A DNA stretch of 21,617 nt from an uncultured Sutterella sp. (GCA_900544255.1 UQUM01000032.1:1-21617), one strand, 5' to 3'. Counted from the stretch's first letter, positions 6,657 to 16,318 are shown. Program-made: numbers and translations. The notes: generated from the letters alone by a model not told the origin.

Positions 6657-9600
6657 CAGAGCACCTCACCTCTCGCAAAGAAATCATTTAAAGCCGATAA
6701 GAGTTCCACGGGCGGCCGATCCCGCACAATTCCCTGCGTGGGACTCCCCTCGCCCGCACCGCGCAGAAAGACGTAAAAGGCACCGCCCACCCGATCGTAG
6801 GCCGCTTCAAACGTTTCTCCGAAGCGCTGCGCCAAAAAGCGACAGAACGCCGTGAGGTAAATGAGATACTGCAGGCGATAGCCGTGTTCGCGCATGACGG
6901 CGTCCATGGCTTCCTCGGTATAGTCCTCCGGATGTCCGTTGCCTGCCACATTGCTCTTCCAATCCACGAGATAAAAGCGGTCGTTCCATTCAAACAGAAG
7001 GTCGGCCGTCCCGGTAAGGTACCCCTGAAGCCGTACGGGATCGAGCCTCCCCACGTCATACTTCGGCCATCGGGCTAAAAGCCGCGCCAACGCCGTCGTA
7101 TCGGGGCACCCGCCAGTTCCCGTACTCATCGTAAACGGCCATTCGGACGCTCGTTTTTCCCGGGAAATCTCCGAGAGCGTCAGACCTTTCGTCAAAGGTG
7201 CCGACAAAACGGCACGCATCATGGTCTCAATGTAGGTGCGCCAAACGGCTTCCCAGTCGTCGCGGTTTTCTTCGGGAAAAATGGAGGCGTACTTTCGGAT
7301 CATTCGCTCGATCAAGTCAGAGCGCCCCTCCTCCGTCAAAAAATCCGCCTTTTCCATGATTTCGTGCAGGAACGTCCCCACGTCCGGCCCCCTCAGACGC
7401 GCAGGATCAAACGCCGGCGCGTCCGGCTTCACCGTCGTCTCAACGTCGTCTTCCGGTACCGTTTCCGCTTCGTCATTTTCGTCGGGGGCACCTTCGGCCC
7501 CCGCAAGTGCCGGTGTTTCCGTGCGGCTTCGCATGATGCCGGAGAAACTCGAGAGCTTCACCGTGGGGTAGTAGGCCCGTCCCGGCGCCGCAACCAAGCG
7601 GGTTTCGTCCGCAGCGGCTGCGACTTCCGTCACCGGCACCGCTTCGTCGCGGTTCATTTCACGCACCCGCACAAGTTCCGGCGGAAGTTCTGCCAACCGA
7701 ACCTGAAGATTTTCCAAAACGGCATCCGCCTGAGCGGTAGCTTCCGTGGATTTACGGATACCGACGTTGCCCCAAAGCGCCATCACGGTCGGATTGGCAC
7801 AGCGGTAGCTCGTGGCATTGCCCTTTTTTCCTTCCGTGAAAAACATCGGCAACACCAAGCGACGGGATGCCCGCGTCATGCCGACGTAGAGCAACCGCAC
7901 CGCTTCCTGTAAGGTTTCCAGCGCGCAGTCGCCGACTTCTTCGTCTTTCATCGCATCCACATCAACGCACCAATAATCCTGCGTCGCGTCATGCACATGA
8001 AATACCGCGGATTTGGTTGCCTTGGGCGGTTTCGCGGCACCCACGAGATACACCACCGGGTACTCGAGCCCTTTACTTGAATGCAGCGTCTGCACGTTGA
8101 TGAGATCCTCGTCGCTTTCCACCCGCGGCGTCCGATCGCTTTCGTCGCCCACCGGTTCCTCGCGTTCAGCTTCCACGCGGCGAATGAGGCCCGACAACGT
8201 GGAATGCGTGCGGCCCCGCTCATGGAGGATTTCCGTCATCTGCGCCATATCCGCGAGATACCGCATGCCGTCTCGGGTCGGAAGGAGCCGCTCCTGCACG
8301 CGCCGGGCGGCCGCGAGTTCCGCAAAAAGTGCGGCGGCGCCCCCTTTTTGGAAGCGCTCCGCAAGGGTCTTCAAAAGAAGACTGTCCTCAATCCGCTCGG
8401 AGAGCCCCGCCCGAATGGCTTCGAGCGATCGACCGAACAAACGCGTTGCCTGCGCCGTCGCCAAAAGGCTGCGGTCTTTCGGCGATTCCACAGCCCGCAA
8501 CACGGCGAGCATATCCCGTGCCGCTTCGTGCGTATAAACGTCGTCGCGGTTGCCGCGCCACAGAACGCGAAGCCCTCGTCGGGCAAGAGCCTCTACCACG
8601 GGTTCTGCGGCCCGACGATCCCGCACCAGAATCGCGATGTCCGAGGGCTTGAGCGACCGATCATCCAGCGTGGTGCCGCCTGCCAACAGTTGCGCCATAT
8701 CTTCGGCGGCCCACTCGGCTTCCATCGTGTCGCTCGCCCCGGCGGACGTACAGCGCCCCGCCGCATCGGTTTTCCAAATTTCAAACACCGGAAGCGGCGC
8801 CCCATCTTTCATCAAGGGTGCTTTTGCCGCCTTTCCTTCCACCGGACTGAAACGGATGGCCTCCGTTAAAAACGGCCGCCGCCCCTCCGTCTCCGCAAAA
8901 AACGCGTTCACGGCCGCCACCAGCGTCGGGTGACTGCGCCAATTGTCAGTGAGCTGCAGCGTGTGTCCCACGTCCTTGACGGCAGCGTTATAAACCGTCA
9001 CGTCCGACGAACGGAAGCTGTAGATGGACTGCTTCGGGTCTCCCACGAAAACCAAGGTGGCAGGCACCCCCGGCACAGTCATGAAGAGCCGGCGAAAAAT
9101 GCTGTACTGCAGGCTGTCGGTATCTTGGAATTCGTCGATCAGGACGGCGTCAAACCGGCCCCGTACGACGGAAGCAAAATCGTCGTTCGCAAGAGCTGCG
9201 TCCATTGACGTCAGCATGTCGTCAAACCCTTCGATCCCCGCTTCGTGCTTTAATCCCGCAAAGCGCTTCGGGGCTTCCGCCATAAAGCGTTTGAGCGCCG
9301 CCTGCAAAGCGATTGGCACGGCTTCATCTTCGTCCGTCGCGCCCTTTTTCTTTTTGGTCGCTACGACGTCCGACTTCAACCGCAGATCCGGCGATTTCTG
9401 CGTGGGGAGCACGGCGAGTTTTCTCAAAATCGACTCCCATTCCCCCGCCAACAAACGCCGCTTCACCTCGTCAGATTCGGCGGCCTGGACTTCCCGACGC
9501 AGGAATTCGTCCACCGTCTGCTTTAACCACGGCGTCGTATCGCCCGGCGTCACGTCAAAGTCGCCCCCCTGAGAAAAGACGCAGTCACGCAACGTCCTTT

Positions 9601-9988
9601 GGCAGAAACTGTGGATCGTGTAAACCGCCGCATCGTCGTAATTGTCCACGGCGGCCGACAAGCGCTTGGCCGCCGTCTCTGCCGTAACCCCCTGCGCAGC
9701 CCAGGCCGCCAAAAACGGCGCAAATTCCCCGGCGTCCGTTTCACCACGTACCGCGCTCAACGCCGCCGTCAGAAGTTCCTTCATGCGCGCCGCCAATTCG
9801 GCCGTCGCGGCTTTGGTAAATGTCACAAGCAGAATACGGCCGATCGGCATCCCTTTTTCCACCACGAGCCGCAGCACGATCCGCGTGAGTGACCAGGTCT
9901 TTCCCGTACCCGCACTCGCTTCAATCACGAGTTCCCCGTCAAGCGGCGTCGTTACGGCATCAAAAGCTGCCAAAGTGTCTGTCGTCAT
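6656..9988 (-). CDS. recB: Exodeoxyribonuclease V beta subunit RecB
   Basis: RecB is the 3'-5' helicase and the only nuclease of RecBCD. I start it at ATG 9988, preceded by AAGG; the frame is open to 10321 but that part is an Arg-rich shadow of recC. The 1110-residue protein has Walker A EASAGTGKT (23-31), DEFQDTDSLQ (285-294), GDPKQSIYSFR (316-326) and the superfamily 1 motif LYVGMTRASRRLV. The C-terminal nuclease is intact: His875 in GTFLHEIMEK, Asp996 in GTADLL, Asp1009 and Lys1011 in VDWKSN, then YRLQYLIYL, with the same 13- and 2-residue spacings as the E. coli catalytic residues. It begins 22 bp after recC and overlaps recD by one base. Confidence 0.95.
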   Translation of the reverse strand: MTTDTLAAFDAVTTPLDGELVIEASAGTGKTWSLTRIVLRLVVEKGMPIGRILLVTFTKAATAELAARMKELLTAALSAVRGETDAGEFAPFLAAWAAQGVTAETAAKRLSAAVDNYDDAAVYTIHSFCQRTLRDCVFSQGGDFDVTPGDTTPWLKQTVDEFLRREVQAAESDEVKRRLLAGEWESILRKLAVLPTQKSPDLRLKSDVVATKKKKGATDEDEAVPIALQAALKRFMAEAPKRFAGLKHEAGIEGFDDMLTSMDAALANDDFASVVRGRFDAVLIDEFQDTDSLQYSIFRRLFMTVPGVPATLVFVGDPKQSIYSFRSSDVTVYNAAVKDVGHTLQLTDNWRSHPTLVAAVNAFFAETEGRRPFLTEAIRFSPVEGKAAKAPLMKDGAPLPVFEIWKTDAAGRCTSAGASDTMEAEWAAEDMAQLLAGGTTLDDRSLKPSDIAILVRDRRAAEPVVEALARRGLRVLWRGNRDDVYTHEAARDMLAVLRAVESPKDRSLLATAQATRLFGRSLEAIRAGLSERIEDSLLLKTLAERFQKGGAAALFAELAAARRVQERLLPTRDGMRYLADMAQMTEILHERGRTHSTLSGLIRRVEAEREEPVGDESDRTPRVESDEDLINVQTLHSSKGLEYPVVYLVGAAKPPKATKSAVFHVHDATQDYWCVDVDAMKDEEVGDCALETLQEAVRLLYVGMTRASRRLVLPMFFTEGKKGNATSYRCANPTVMALWGNVGIRKSTEATAQADAVLENLQVRLAELPPELVRVREMNRDEAVPVTEVAAAADETRLVAAPGRAYYPTVKLSSFSGIMRSRTETPALAGAEGAPDENDEAETVPEDDVETTVKPDAPAFDPARLRGPDVGTFLHEIMEKADFLTEEGRSDLIERMIRKYASIFPEENRDDWEAVWRTYIETMMRAVLSAPLTKGLTLSEISREKRASEWPFTMSTGTGGCPDTTALARLLARWPKYDVGRLDPVRLQGYLTGTADLLFEWNDRFYLVDWKSNVAGNGHPEDYTEEAMDAVMREHGYRLQYLIYLTAFCRFLAQRFGETFEAAYDRVGGAFYVFLRGAGEGSPTQGIVRDRPPVELLSALNDFFARGEVL

Positions 9989-10010
9989 ACGTTGCCTTGA
10001 TTCGAATCGT

Positions 10011-13000
10011 TCACCGTACCGCTGCGAGCAGAACGCCCGCGGCGTTGACCATCGTTTCGAGCGCCTTCGCCTTTTTCGCTGCCCACGCCGAAAGTTCATC
10101 ATCTTCCGACGGCAGCTCCAAAAACGTTCGATACGCCTCTTGGAAAGCCTGCGCGTCATCCGACATCGCCCGCTCGTTTTCACCGCGCCACAAAAGCCGC
10201 CCCGGCGCCCGCAGCGTCCCCGTCTGCGCGTCCGCGGAGCTCGGGACGACGTCTGCCGCAACGGCAAGCGCATCAAAAAGCCGCAGCCACACATCGGTCG
10301 CCGTCTGCGCTTCCTCGTCACCCATCTCCGGCGCTTCCGCCGTCAGCGTTTCCGTTTTGTCGTCCGCCGCCACAAACCGCATTTCCAGATGCTCCGCCGG
10401 GAGCAGGGCATTTCTCAGACACTGCATCAGCCGCAGTCTCCGCCGTTCGGAATTGCTGAACGTCATAAAGGCCGCAAAGGGCGTGTCTTTCCCTTCCGCA
10501 CGATACAGACGCATCGCCGGAAAACGAATTTCCTTAACACGCGTCAGGTCTTTCACCGGAACCACGACCGACGCGATGTCACCTGCCGGCTGCCAATTTT
10601 TAAAGAGGGCCACGGCGTCATACACCCGATCAATCTCCTCGTTAAGTACCGTTTCCCGGATACCCGGCGCCCCGTTCACGGGATCTTTAGCCGCAGCAGC
10701 CGTCACCGCCTCTTTGGGAACCCCCGTCAACGCCATCTCGGCTGTCCGCCTCTGGCGCAGGGACTTCGTGAGCGGATCGTCCGCCGCGGCGAGTGCCGCT
10801 CCGACGGACGCGTCGTCCGTCTCATCATCCTCTGCCGTAATTCCCATCCGGCGCAGCACAAAGCGATCCGGATCATTGAAGTATTTCACCAGAATATCCG
10901 CGCCGACCGTCGTTTCATTTTCCAGAAGCACCGAAGCCCCTTCGGCAAACACGGGTTCCGCTTCGGAAAAGCCCGCCTTTTGCGCGGCGTTGACGGCAGA
11001 GAGCAACATGGCGTCCGTACTGAGCCAAGGGCGACCTCCCTCGGCAACCCCCGCGAAGTTTCTGCGGCTCATCACCGTCATCGGCACCTTCACCGTCAGT
11101 TTCTCCGCCGCACGCTCGTCTCCCGTCACGGCCGCCACAAACGCCAAAAAATCATCCACGACGACCGAGGGCGGCATCGTCTGCCCCTTTTCGTACCCTT
11201 CGGAATACGACACGAAGAATTTTTCACGGGCGGCAAGCAGCAAATCAAAGAAAATGTTGCGGTTATCCATCCGGCTGTCGCGATCCCCGCGGCGGGCAGT
11301 CACGCCGTTTTCACGCCCGGCCGCCATCAGGTCGAATTCTTCCGTGCGGTTTAATCCCGGAAAAGCGCTCCCCCGATCCAACCCCAGGATTGCCACCGCT
11401 TTAAAGGGGAGTCCCCGAAACGCCGCCATACCGGCAAACGTGACGCCCGACGGTGTTCGGTGCGACGCCGTTTCCGCCACATGGGCACATGCGGACTTTG
11501 CAAAAACATCGGGCGCAACCTTCGCGTCCCGCCCCAACGTGCGCTTCAATGTCTCCGTCACGGCGGTAAGCGACGTTTCAATCGCCATTTTGGCCTGCGG
11601 CACGTCGCTGAAATCCAAAAATTCCGCGGCCAAAGAAGATAGAAATGACCGGATCTTGTCAGGCGGCACGTCGTCGCCCATGTCGGCCAAAATCCGCCGT
11701 TTTTCTTCAAGCGCTTCGGTCAAAACGGCAAAACGTTCAAAAAGCGCCGCGTTTTCGACCACGCCGTCCTGCCAACCGGCACCGTCCGCCGCCGTCAAGT
11801 CCCCGAACACCGACGGCACCGCATCGTCATAAAAGAAGGCGAGCGTAAGGCGTTCCAGCGCCTTCATGAGGGTGCCGTCCGTATCCGTGTCTTCCGCGGG
11901 ATTTTTTGCGGCCAGTGCCGCCACGTGGTCGTCGGACAACCCGAAGCGGTAGCCGCCGGCGGTGAGCCACGTGTGAATCACCGCTAAGTCCGAGGCCGTC
12001 ATCGACCAGCGTTTCAAAACGAGCGGCAACTCAAGCCACGCTTCAAAGGCAGCCATCTCCGCACGGGAAAACAAAAACTTCACCAACTTTTCCCAAGAGG
12101 CGACAGCAAGGGCTTCCGCCCCCGACGCGGGCGACAACACCGTCCAGGCAATACGACGCTCGGCGGGCTGCGCGCTCATCACGGCTTCAATAACGCCTGC
12201 AGCCGCATCAATATCAGGCGTTACGACGAGAATATCTTCCGGGCGGACATCGCCGGCCGCCAACACGGACTGCATCCAATCGACAAGATTTTCTACTTCC
12301 CGTAGTCGCCCCGGCGCCGCACACACGGTGACCGAACCGTCCGTGAGATCCGCGTCGTTCGCTGCATACTCGTCAAGCGCCAAAAAAGCCGTCTGAAGAG
12401 ACCTTAAGAGCGTCGTATTTCCCGGTTCGACGAAATAACTCTCCGTATCCAGCTCGGTCGCGAGTTTCAATGTCTGCAGGCGCTGCACCACCGGATCAAA
12501 AGCCCCCGTCGTCGTTACCGCCGAAACATTCGTTTCCCCGTCCGGCGTATCTTCAGGTTCGACGCCGATCAAGGGCACCGCCGACTCCGTATTTAAAAAC
12601 GCATAAACGCGCTCGATGACGGCACGGGTACTCGCCGCGTTGCGCCGCAGATATGCAAGGACGGCTTCCGACTCGCCGTCCGTCTTCCAATCCCCGGCCC
12701 CCCTCGGCACAGACTCGTACCAGTATTCCCGCGAGGGATTCAAAAGGTAGAGATACACGTCCGCTGCGTCCGCAAGTTCCCCTTCGGCTATTTTTTTCAA
12801 CATCGGCAGAATCAGGGGGGGCAGTGCAAAGGGCATGAAGATATGGACGGTTTCCCCGCGGTTCGCTTCCCCAGCCTTCGTCATCTTATCTTCAATACGG
12901 GCGAGGTTTCGTAAGTCTTCGGCGGCGTGTTCTTCGGATAAGGAGCGACGCAATTCCTGCCACAAGGCCCGTTGCCAAGCATAGTCGGGATGCGCTTGCA

Positions 13001-13508
13001 ATGCCCCCGTTTCCCGAGCGGTACGGTCGTCTGCCGGAAAATCCGTTTCCGCCTTCACTCCCATCCACTGCAGCACCCAATCAAGCCGATACGTGGCATA
13101 CCGGGAAAATACGGCCGCTACGTGCATCGCAAAGCTGTAGCGTTCCGTCGGCGTTTTGTCCTTCAGGTAAAACGCGAGCCGGTCAAACCTCGCGGCAAAT
13201 TCAGGGGTCGTGAGAATACGCCAGATAAGAAATTCAAGTTCGCTCCCCGCTTCCCCCATCCCGATCAAAGGGCGTCCGAATTTAATAAACCAGGAACCGA
13301 TCGACTTAAAGGCCACCCCCGCGCAAATGCCGTCGCGATCCGCCATAAAGCGCCGCAGGGCGTCCGCTACGGCTTCCGACGGTACGACGACTTCCGTCGG
13401 CTTAAAAAGCGACACAGGGTTCTGCCGTCCTTCGTTATCCGAATGCACGTTGATGAGAAGCGCCTCTCGGAGCACTTCGTAGGAATTACTGAAGACCGTA
13501 TGCAGCAT
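10011..13508 (-). CDS. recC: Exodeoxyribonuclease V gamma subunit RecC
   Basis: RecC is the scaffold and Chi-recognition subunit of RecBCD, related to superfamily 1 helicases but without a working ATP site. At 1165 residues it is about the usual length. The N-terminus (MLHTVFSNSYEVLREAL) matches the RecC opening MLxxxxSNxxxxL. Further support comes from VVPSEAVADALRRFMADRDG, the ADVYLYLLNPSREYWYE segment and FRGLPFKAVAILGLDRGSAFP followed by DLMAAG. The ATG at 13508 has only a weak ribosome site. It is the first gene of recC-recB-recD; the protease gene ptrA, which separates recC from recB in E. coli, is absent. The fumarase terminator lies about 50 bp upstream, so a promoter must sit in that short gap or be provided by readthrough. 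Confidence 0.93.
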   Translation of the reverse strand: MLHTVFSNSYEVLREALLINVHSDNEGRQNPVSLFKPTEVVVPSEAVADALRRFMADRDGICAGVAFKSIGSWFIKFGRPLIGMGEAGSELEFLIWRILTTPEFAARFDRLAFYLKDKTPTERYSFAMHVAAVFSRYATYRLDWVLQWMGVKAETDFPADDRTARETGALQAHPDYAWQRALWQELRRSLSEEHAAEDLRNLARIEDKMTKAGEANRGETVHIFMPFALPPLILPMLKKIAEGELADAADVYLYLLNPSREYWYESVPRGAGDWKTDGESEAVLAYLRRNAASTRAVIERVYAFLNTESAVPLIGVEPEDTPDGETNVSAVTTTGAFDPVVQRLQTLKLATELDTESYFVEPGNTTLLRSLQTAFLALDEYAANDADLTDGSVTVCAAPGRLREVENLVDWMQSVLAAGDVRPEDILVVTPDIDAAAGVIEAVMSAQPAERRIAWTVLSPASGAEALAVASWEKLVKFLFSRAEMAAFEAWLELPLVLKRWSMTASDLAVIHTWLTAGGYRFGLSDDHVAALAAKNPAEDTDTDGTLMKALERLTLAFFYDDAVPSVFGDLTAADGAGWQDGVVENAALFERFAVLTEALEEKRRILADMGDDVPPDKIRSFLSSLAAEFLDFSDVPQAKMAIETSLTAVTETLKRTLGRDAKVAPDVFAKSACAHVAETASHRTPSGVTFAGMAAFRGLPFKAVAILGLDRGSAFPGLNRTEEFDLMAAGRENGVTARRGDRDSRMDNRNIFFDLLLAAREKFFVSYSEGYEKGQTMPPSVVVDDFLAFVAAVTGDERAAEKLTVKVPMTVMSRRNFAGVAEGGRPWLSTDAMLLSAVNAAQKAGFSEAEPVFAEGASVLLENETTVGADILVKYFNDPDRFVLRRMGITAEDDETDDASVGAALAAADDPLTKSLRQRRTAEMALTGVPKEAVTAAAAKDPVNGAPGIRETVLNEEIDRVYDAVALFKNWQPAGDIASVVVPVKDLTRVKEIRFPAMRLYRAEGKDTPFAAFMTFSNSERRRLRLMQCLRNALLPAEHLEMRFVAADDKTETLTAEAPEMGDEEAQTATDVWLRLFDALAVAADVVPSSADAQTGTLRAPGRLLWRGENERAMSDDAQAFQEAYRTFLELPSEDDELSAWAAKKAKALETMVNAAGVLLAAVR

Positions 13509-13559
13509 AGGAGAAACCGACGGAGAAAAAGACGGGAGGATTGTACGGCCTCAACATAC

Positions 13560-13605
13560 AAAAACGGCCGACGTCCGTTCTCTCGTAAGAGAAGTCCGTC
13601 GGCCG
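13560..13605 (-). terminator. Intrinsic terminator of the fumarase gene
   Basis: On the minus strand CGGCCGAC (13605-13598) pairs with GTCGGCCG (13572-13565), with an inner TTCTCT/AGAGAA helix, followed by TTTTTGT. It lies 42 bp past the fumarase stop and separates that gene from recC. Confidence 0.85.
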
Positions 13606-13647
13606 CTTCGTCAGTCCGAGCGTTTAAGGCTCAGACCGCATGCGCCG

Positions 13648-15294
13648 TTACTTCGCGCAGATCTGGCAACGGGGCTTAATCTGCTTGAAGAAGTCGTTGC
13701 CCTTATCATCGACGAGGATGAAGGCCGGGAAGTCTTCCACTTCGATCTGGTAGACGGCTTCCATGCCGAGTTCCGGCCATTCGATGCACTTGATGCTCTT
13801 AATCGAGCTCTGAGAGAGCACCGCAGCCACACCGCCGATCGTGCCGAGGTAGAAGCCGCCGTGCTTCTTGCAGGCGTCCGTCACCACCTGGGTGCGGTTA
13901 CCCTTGGCGATCATCACCATGGAGCCGCCGTGTTCCTGGAAGAGATCCACGTACGGATCCATACGGTTGGCGGTCGTCGGACCCATGGAGCCGCACGGCA
14001 TACCGGCCGGGGTCTTGGCGGGACCTGCGTAGAGGATCGGGTGATCCTTCACGTACTGCGGCAGTTCCTTACCCTGGTCAAGGAGTTCCTTCATGCGGGC
14101 ATGCGCAATGTCGCGGGCCACGATGATGGTACCGGACAGAGACACGCGCGTCGCAACCGGGTACTTCGTCAATTCGGCGCAAACCGCCTTCATCGGCTGG
14201 TTAAGATCGATCTTGATCGTTTCGCCTTCACCCGCCTTACGATATTCTTCAGGGATCAATTCACCCGGATTCGTATCGAGCTTTTCAATCCAGATACCGT
14301 CCTTGTTGATCTTGGCGAGGATGTTGCGGTCCGCCGAGCAGCTCACGCCCATGCCGATCGGGCAGCTCGCGCCGTGACGAGGCAGACGAACGACGCGGAT
14401 GTCATGCGCCATGTACTTGCCGCCGAACTGAGCACCGAGGCCGATGTTGCAGGCTTCTTCAAAGAGCTTCTTTTCGAGTTCGAGATCGCGGAAAGCGCGG
14501 CCCGTTTCATCGCCCGTCGTGGGAAGGTTGTCGTAGAACTTCGTCGAGGCGAGCTTCACCGTGAGCATCGTCTTTTCCGCGGACGTTCCGCCGATGACGA
14601 AGGCGATGTGGTACGGCGGACAAGCCGCGGTACCCAAAGTCTTCATCTTGTCGATGAGGTAGGGAACGAGTTTGGCGGGATTCAAAACCGCCTTCGTTTC
14701 CTGGTAGAGATAGCTCTTATTGGCAGAGCCGCCGCCCTTCACCACGCAAAGGAACTGGTATTCGTCGCCTTCGGTAGCTTCGATGTCGATCTGAGCAGGA
14801 AGATTGCACTTCGTGTTCACTTCTTCGTACATCGAAAGCGGAGCGTTCTGGGAATAGCGGAGGTTTTCTTCCGTGTAGGTCTTGTAGACACCGAGCGAGA
14901 GCGCTTCTTCATCGCAGAAGCCCGTCCACACCTGCTGCCCCTTTTCACCGTGAATGATGGCCGTACCGGTGTCCTGGCAGTAGGGAAGCTGACCCTTGGC
15001 AGCCACTTCGGCGTTTCTGAGGAACGTGAGAGCGACGAACTTGTCGTTTTCGCTCGCTTCCGGATCCTTCAGAATCTTCGCGAGCATTTCATTGTGCTTG
15101 CGACGCAAATGGAAGTTCACATCACGGAAGGCGGTGTTCGCAAGAAGCGTCAGCGCTTCAGGTGTCACCTTCACAATGGTCTTCCCTTCGAATTCTCCCG
15201 TGGAGACGCCTTCCTTCGTGAGGAGGTAGTACTCCGTGTCGTCCTTGCCGCGCTGGAACATCGGCGCGTACTTAAAAGCAGGTGCTTGTGCCAT
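13648..15294 (-). CDS. Class I fumarate hydratase (Fe-S, FumA/FumB-like)
   Basis: This cytoplasmic citric-acid-cycle enzyme interconverts fumarate and malate with an oxygen-sensitive [4Fe-4S] cluster. At 548 residues it has the normal length for a single-chain class I enzyme. Likely cluster cysteines are Cys106 (LPYCQDTGTA), Cys225 (AACPPYH) and Cys319 (GVSCSADRN), one residue off the spacing of E. coli FumA. The C-terminal domain has CGSMGPTTANRMDPY and YLGTIGGVAAVLS. The ATG at 15294 follows AAAAGGG by nine bases. It is a single-gene unit with its own terminator and a structured 5' leader. An anaerobic or low-oxygen habitat would fit use of this isoform but is not proved by it. E. coli has two such genes, so I give no symbol. 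Confidence 0.95.
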   Translation of the reverse strand: MAQAPAFKYAPMFQRGKDDTEYYLLTKEGVSTGEFEGKTIVKVTPEALTLLANTAFRDVNFHLRRKHNEMLAKILKDPEASENDKFVALTFLRNAEVAAKGQLPYCQDTGTAIIHGEKGQQVWTGFCDEEALSLGVYKTYTEENLRYSQNAPLSMYEEVNTKCNLPAQIDIEATEGDEYQFLCVVKGGGSANKSYLYQETKAVLNPAKLVPYLIDKMKTLGTAACPPYHIAFVIGGTSAEKTMLTVKLASTKFYDNLPTTGDETGRAFRDLELEKKLFEEACNIGLGAQFGGKYMAHDIRVVRLPRHGASCPIGMGVSCSADRNILAKINKDGIWIEKLDTNPGELIPEEYRKAGEGETIKIDLNQPMKAVCAELTKYPVATRVSLSGTIIVARDIAHARMKELLDQGKELPQYVKDHPILYAGPAKTPAGMPCGSMGPTTANRMDPYVDLFQEHGGSMVMIAKGNRTQVVTDACKKHGGFYLGTIGGVAAVLSQSSIKSIKCIEWPELGMEAVYQIEVEDFPAFILVDDKGNDFFKQIKPRCQICAK

Positions 15295-15551
15295 TTGTTA
15301 TTACCCTTTTAAAGGTTGGGATCTAAACACAGAGCGAACAGTACTCCCTTCAAGGTACCGTCGGTACCCGAGATAAGGTTAATTTCCCCCAAAAACTTTG
15401 CATAAAGCAAAGATCAGCTAATCAGGATTACTTACTTCTTCGGGATAATACTGAGGAACCACCGCGCGAATCCCATTCAATTTTCAGCTTTTTATCCCCT
15501 GACGGTCCCCATAAAACCGAAGTCGTTACCCTTTTGGAGGTACTCCGCAGC
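15295..15551. other. Fumarase upstream region with two hairpins
   Basis: No gene is seen between the fah-family gene's terminator and fumarase. On the minus strand two structures precede the fumarase ATG: CTTTGC/GCAAAG at 15412-15396 followed directly by TTTTT, and two GGTACC copies (15368-15363 and 15359-15354) separated by three bases, which can pair with each other. The first looks like a weak terminator; the second could lie in the leader RNA. I could not place a convincing -35/-10 pair. Confidence 0.45.
15396..15412. repeat. 17-bp inverted repeat in the fumarase leader
   Basis: CTTTGC and GCAAAG arms flank ATAAA. On the minus strand the right arm is followed by TTTTTGG, so it may act as a weak intrinsic terminator or attenuator before fumarase. 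Confidence 0.4.
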
Positions 15552-15587
15552 AAAAAGCCGACCGCCCCATGGGAAAGGACGGCCGGC
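15552..15587 (-). terminator. Terminator after the FAH-family gene
   Basis: GCCGGCCG and CGGTCGGC (minus-strand 15587-15580 and 15564-15557, one mismatch) form a stem followed by TTTTT. On the plus strand the same stem is followed by seven T residues, so it may work in both directions. It lies 26 bp past the stop codon. Confidence 0.8.
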
Positions 15588-15613
15588 GTTTTTTTGCTGA
15601 GGCAGCGGCTCGG

Positions 15614-16318
15614 TCAGAGCGGTGCGACGATTTCAACCTTCAATTTACCGACGCCGCTCACGCCGCCTTCAAAGACGTCTCCGACGTGCGCTTCCGGCAC
15701 TTTCACGGGCGCCCCCGTGAAAATAATGTCCCCCGCCTTCAATTCCCAATACTGAGAAATCTGCGAGATGAGTTCCGCGGGCGAGGCAATCATCAGGTCG
15801 GTCTTCGCTACCTGCATCTTCTGATTGTTCTGATAAAGGAAGATATCGACGGGATCCGGCAGCGGGCAACGCGTTGCCGGGCGGATGGCGGACACGGGAG
15901 CCCCGCCGTCCAACGTCTTCATCTGATCCCAGGGGGAGCCGTCCGCGCGATCTTCGGGCGCGAGACGCCGCGTAAAGTCATACCCTACGCACCAGCCCCA
16001 GATGCAGTCTTGGGCTTCTTCGGCGGTGAGGTTGCGTCCGCCCTTATTAAGACAGGCCACCAATTCAAATTCCGGCACCATCTTCACCGTACGCGAAGGC
16101 ATCGCCCAGCGGTACGTCGCACCGTCTTCCACGGGTACCACCACGTCCGGCGACTTCATGAAAAGAGGCGGACGGAATCCCTTCTTGGCATCACGCTCTT
16201 CGTAAGTGGCTGCGTAATTTCTCGCCGCACCGTACACACGGTGAATCGGAAAAAAGTCATAACGCTCGTCCTGCACGGGAATTACGGGTTGCGCAGGCGG
16301 AGCAAAAAGAAACGTCAT
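15614..16318 (-). CDS. Fumarylacetoacetate-hydrolase-family protein
   Basis: This 234-residue protein belongs to the FAH superfamily, metal-dependent enzymes that hydrolyse or decarboxylate 2-oxo acids such as acylpyruvates, fumarylpyruvate or oxaloacetate. Signs are the opening IHRVYGAARNYAATYEE, the metal ligands Glu83 and Glu85 in EFELVACL with Asp114 in GWCVGYDFTRR, the SPWDQMKTLD segment, and the C-terminal GDIIFTGAPVKV hairpin. Length matches the short single-domain subgroup (YcgM/FAHD1/NagK type). The ATG at 16318 has AGGAAG about eight bases before it. It follows the phosphonate operon by 90 bp in the same direction, with a hairpin between, so cotranscription is possible. The exact substrate cannot be told. 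It could be a housekeeping oxaloacetate or acylpyruvate enzyme. Confidence 0.85.
   Translation of the reverse strand: MTFLFAPPAQPVIPVQDERYDFFPIHRVYGAARNYAATYEERDAKKGFRPPLFMKSPDVVVPVEDGATYRWAMPSRTVKMVPEFELVACLNKGGRNLTAEEAQDCIWGWCVGYDFTRRLAPEDRADGSPWDQMKTLDGGAPVSAIRPATRCPLPDPVDIFLYQNNQKMQVAKTDLMIASPAELISQISQYWELKAGDIIFTGAPVKVPEAHVGDVFEGGVSGVGKLKVEIVAPL

Noticed and set aside
9989..10321. N-terminal extension of RecB
   Set aside because: The added residues are Arg-rich and lie inside recC. The ATG at 9988 has a ribosome site and starts a normal RecB.
9642..11832. Plus-strand open frames of 570 and 647 codons across the recB-recC junction
   Set aside because: They are antisense to RecB and RecC, which have clear motifs. 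The products are low-complexity Arg- or Ser/Ala-rich, as expected from reading GC-rich codons backwards.
13861..15312. Plus-strand open frame of 483 codons opposite fumarase
   Set aside because: The composition is His/Arg/Leu-rich with no recognisable domain, and fumarase on the other strand is unambiguous.
15340..15370. Possible yybP-ykoY-type manganese riboswitch before fumarase, suggested by AAGGGAGTAC
   Set aside because: Only a short stretch resembles the motif; the second conserved half and the expected gene type are missing.
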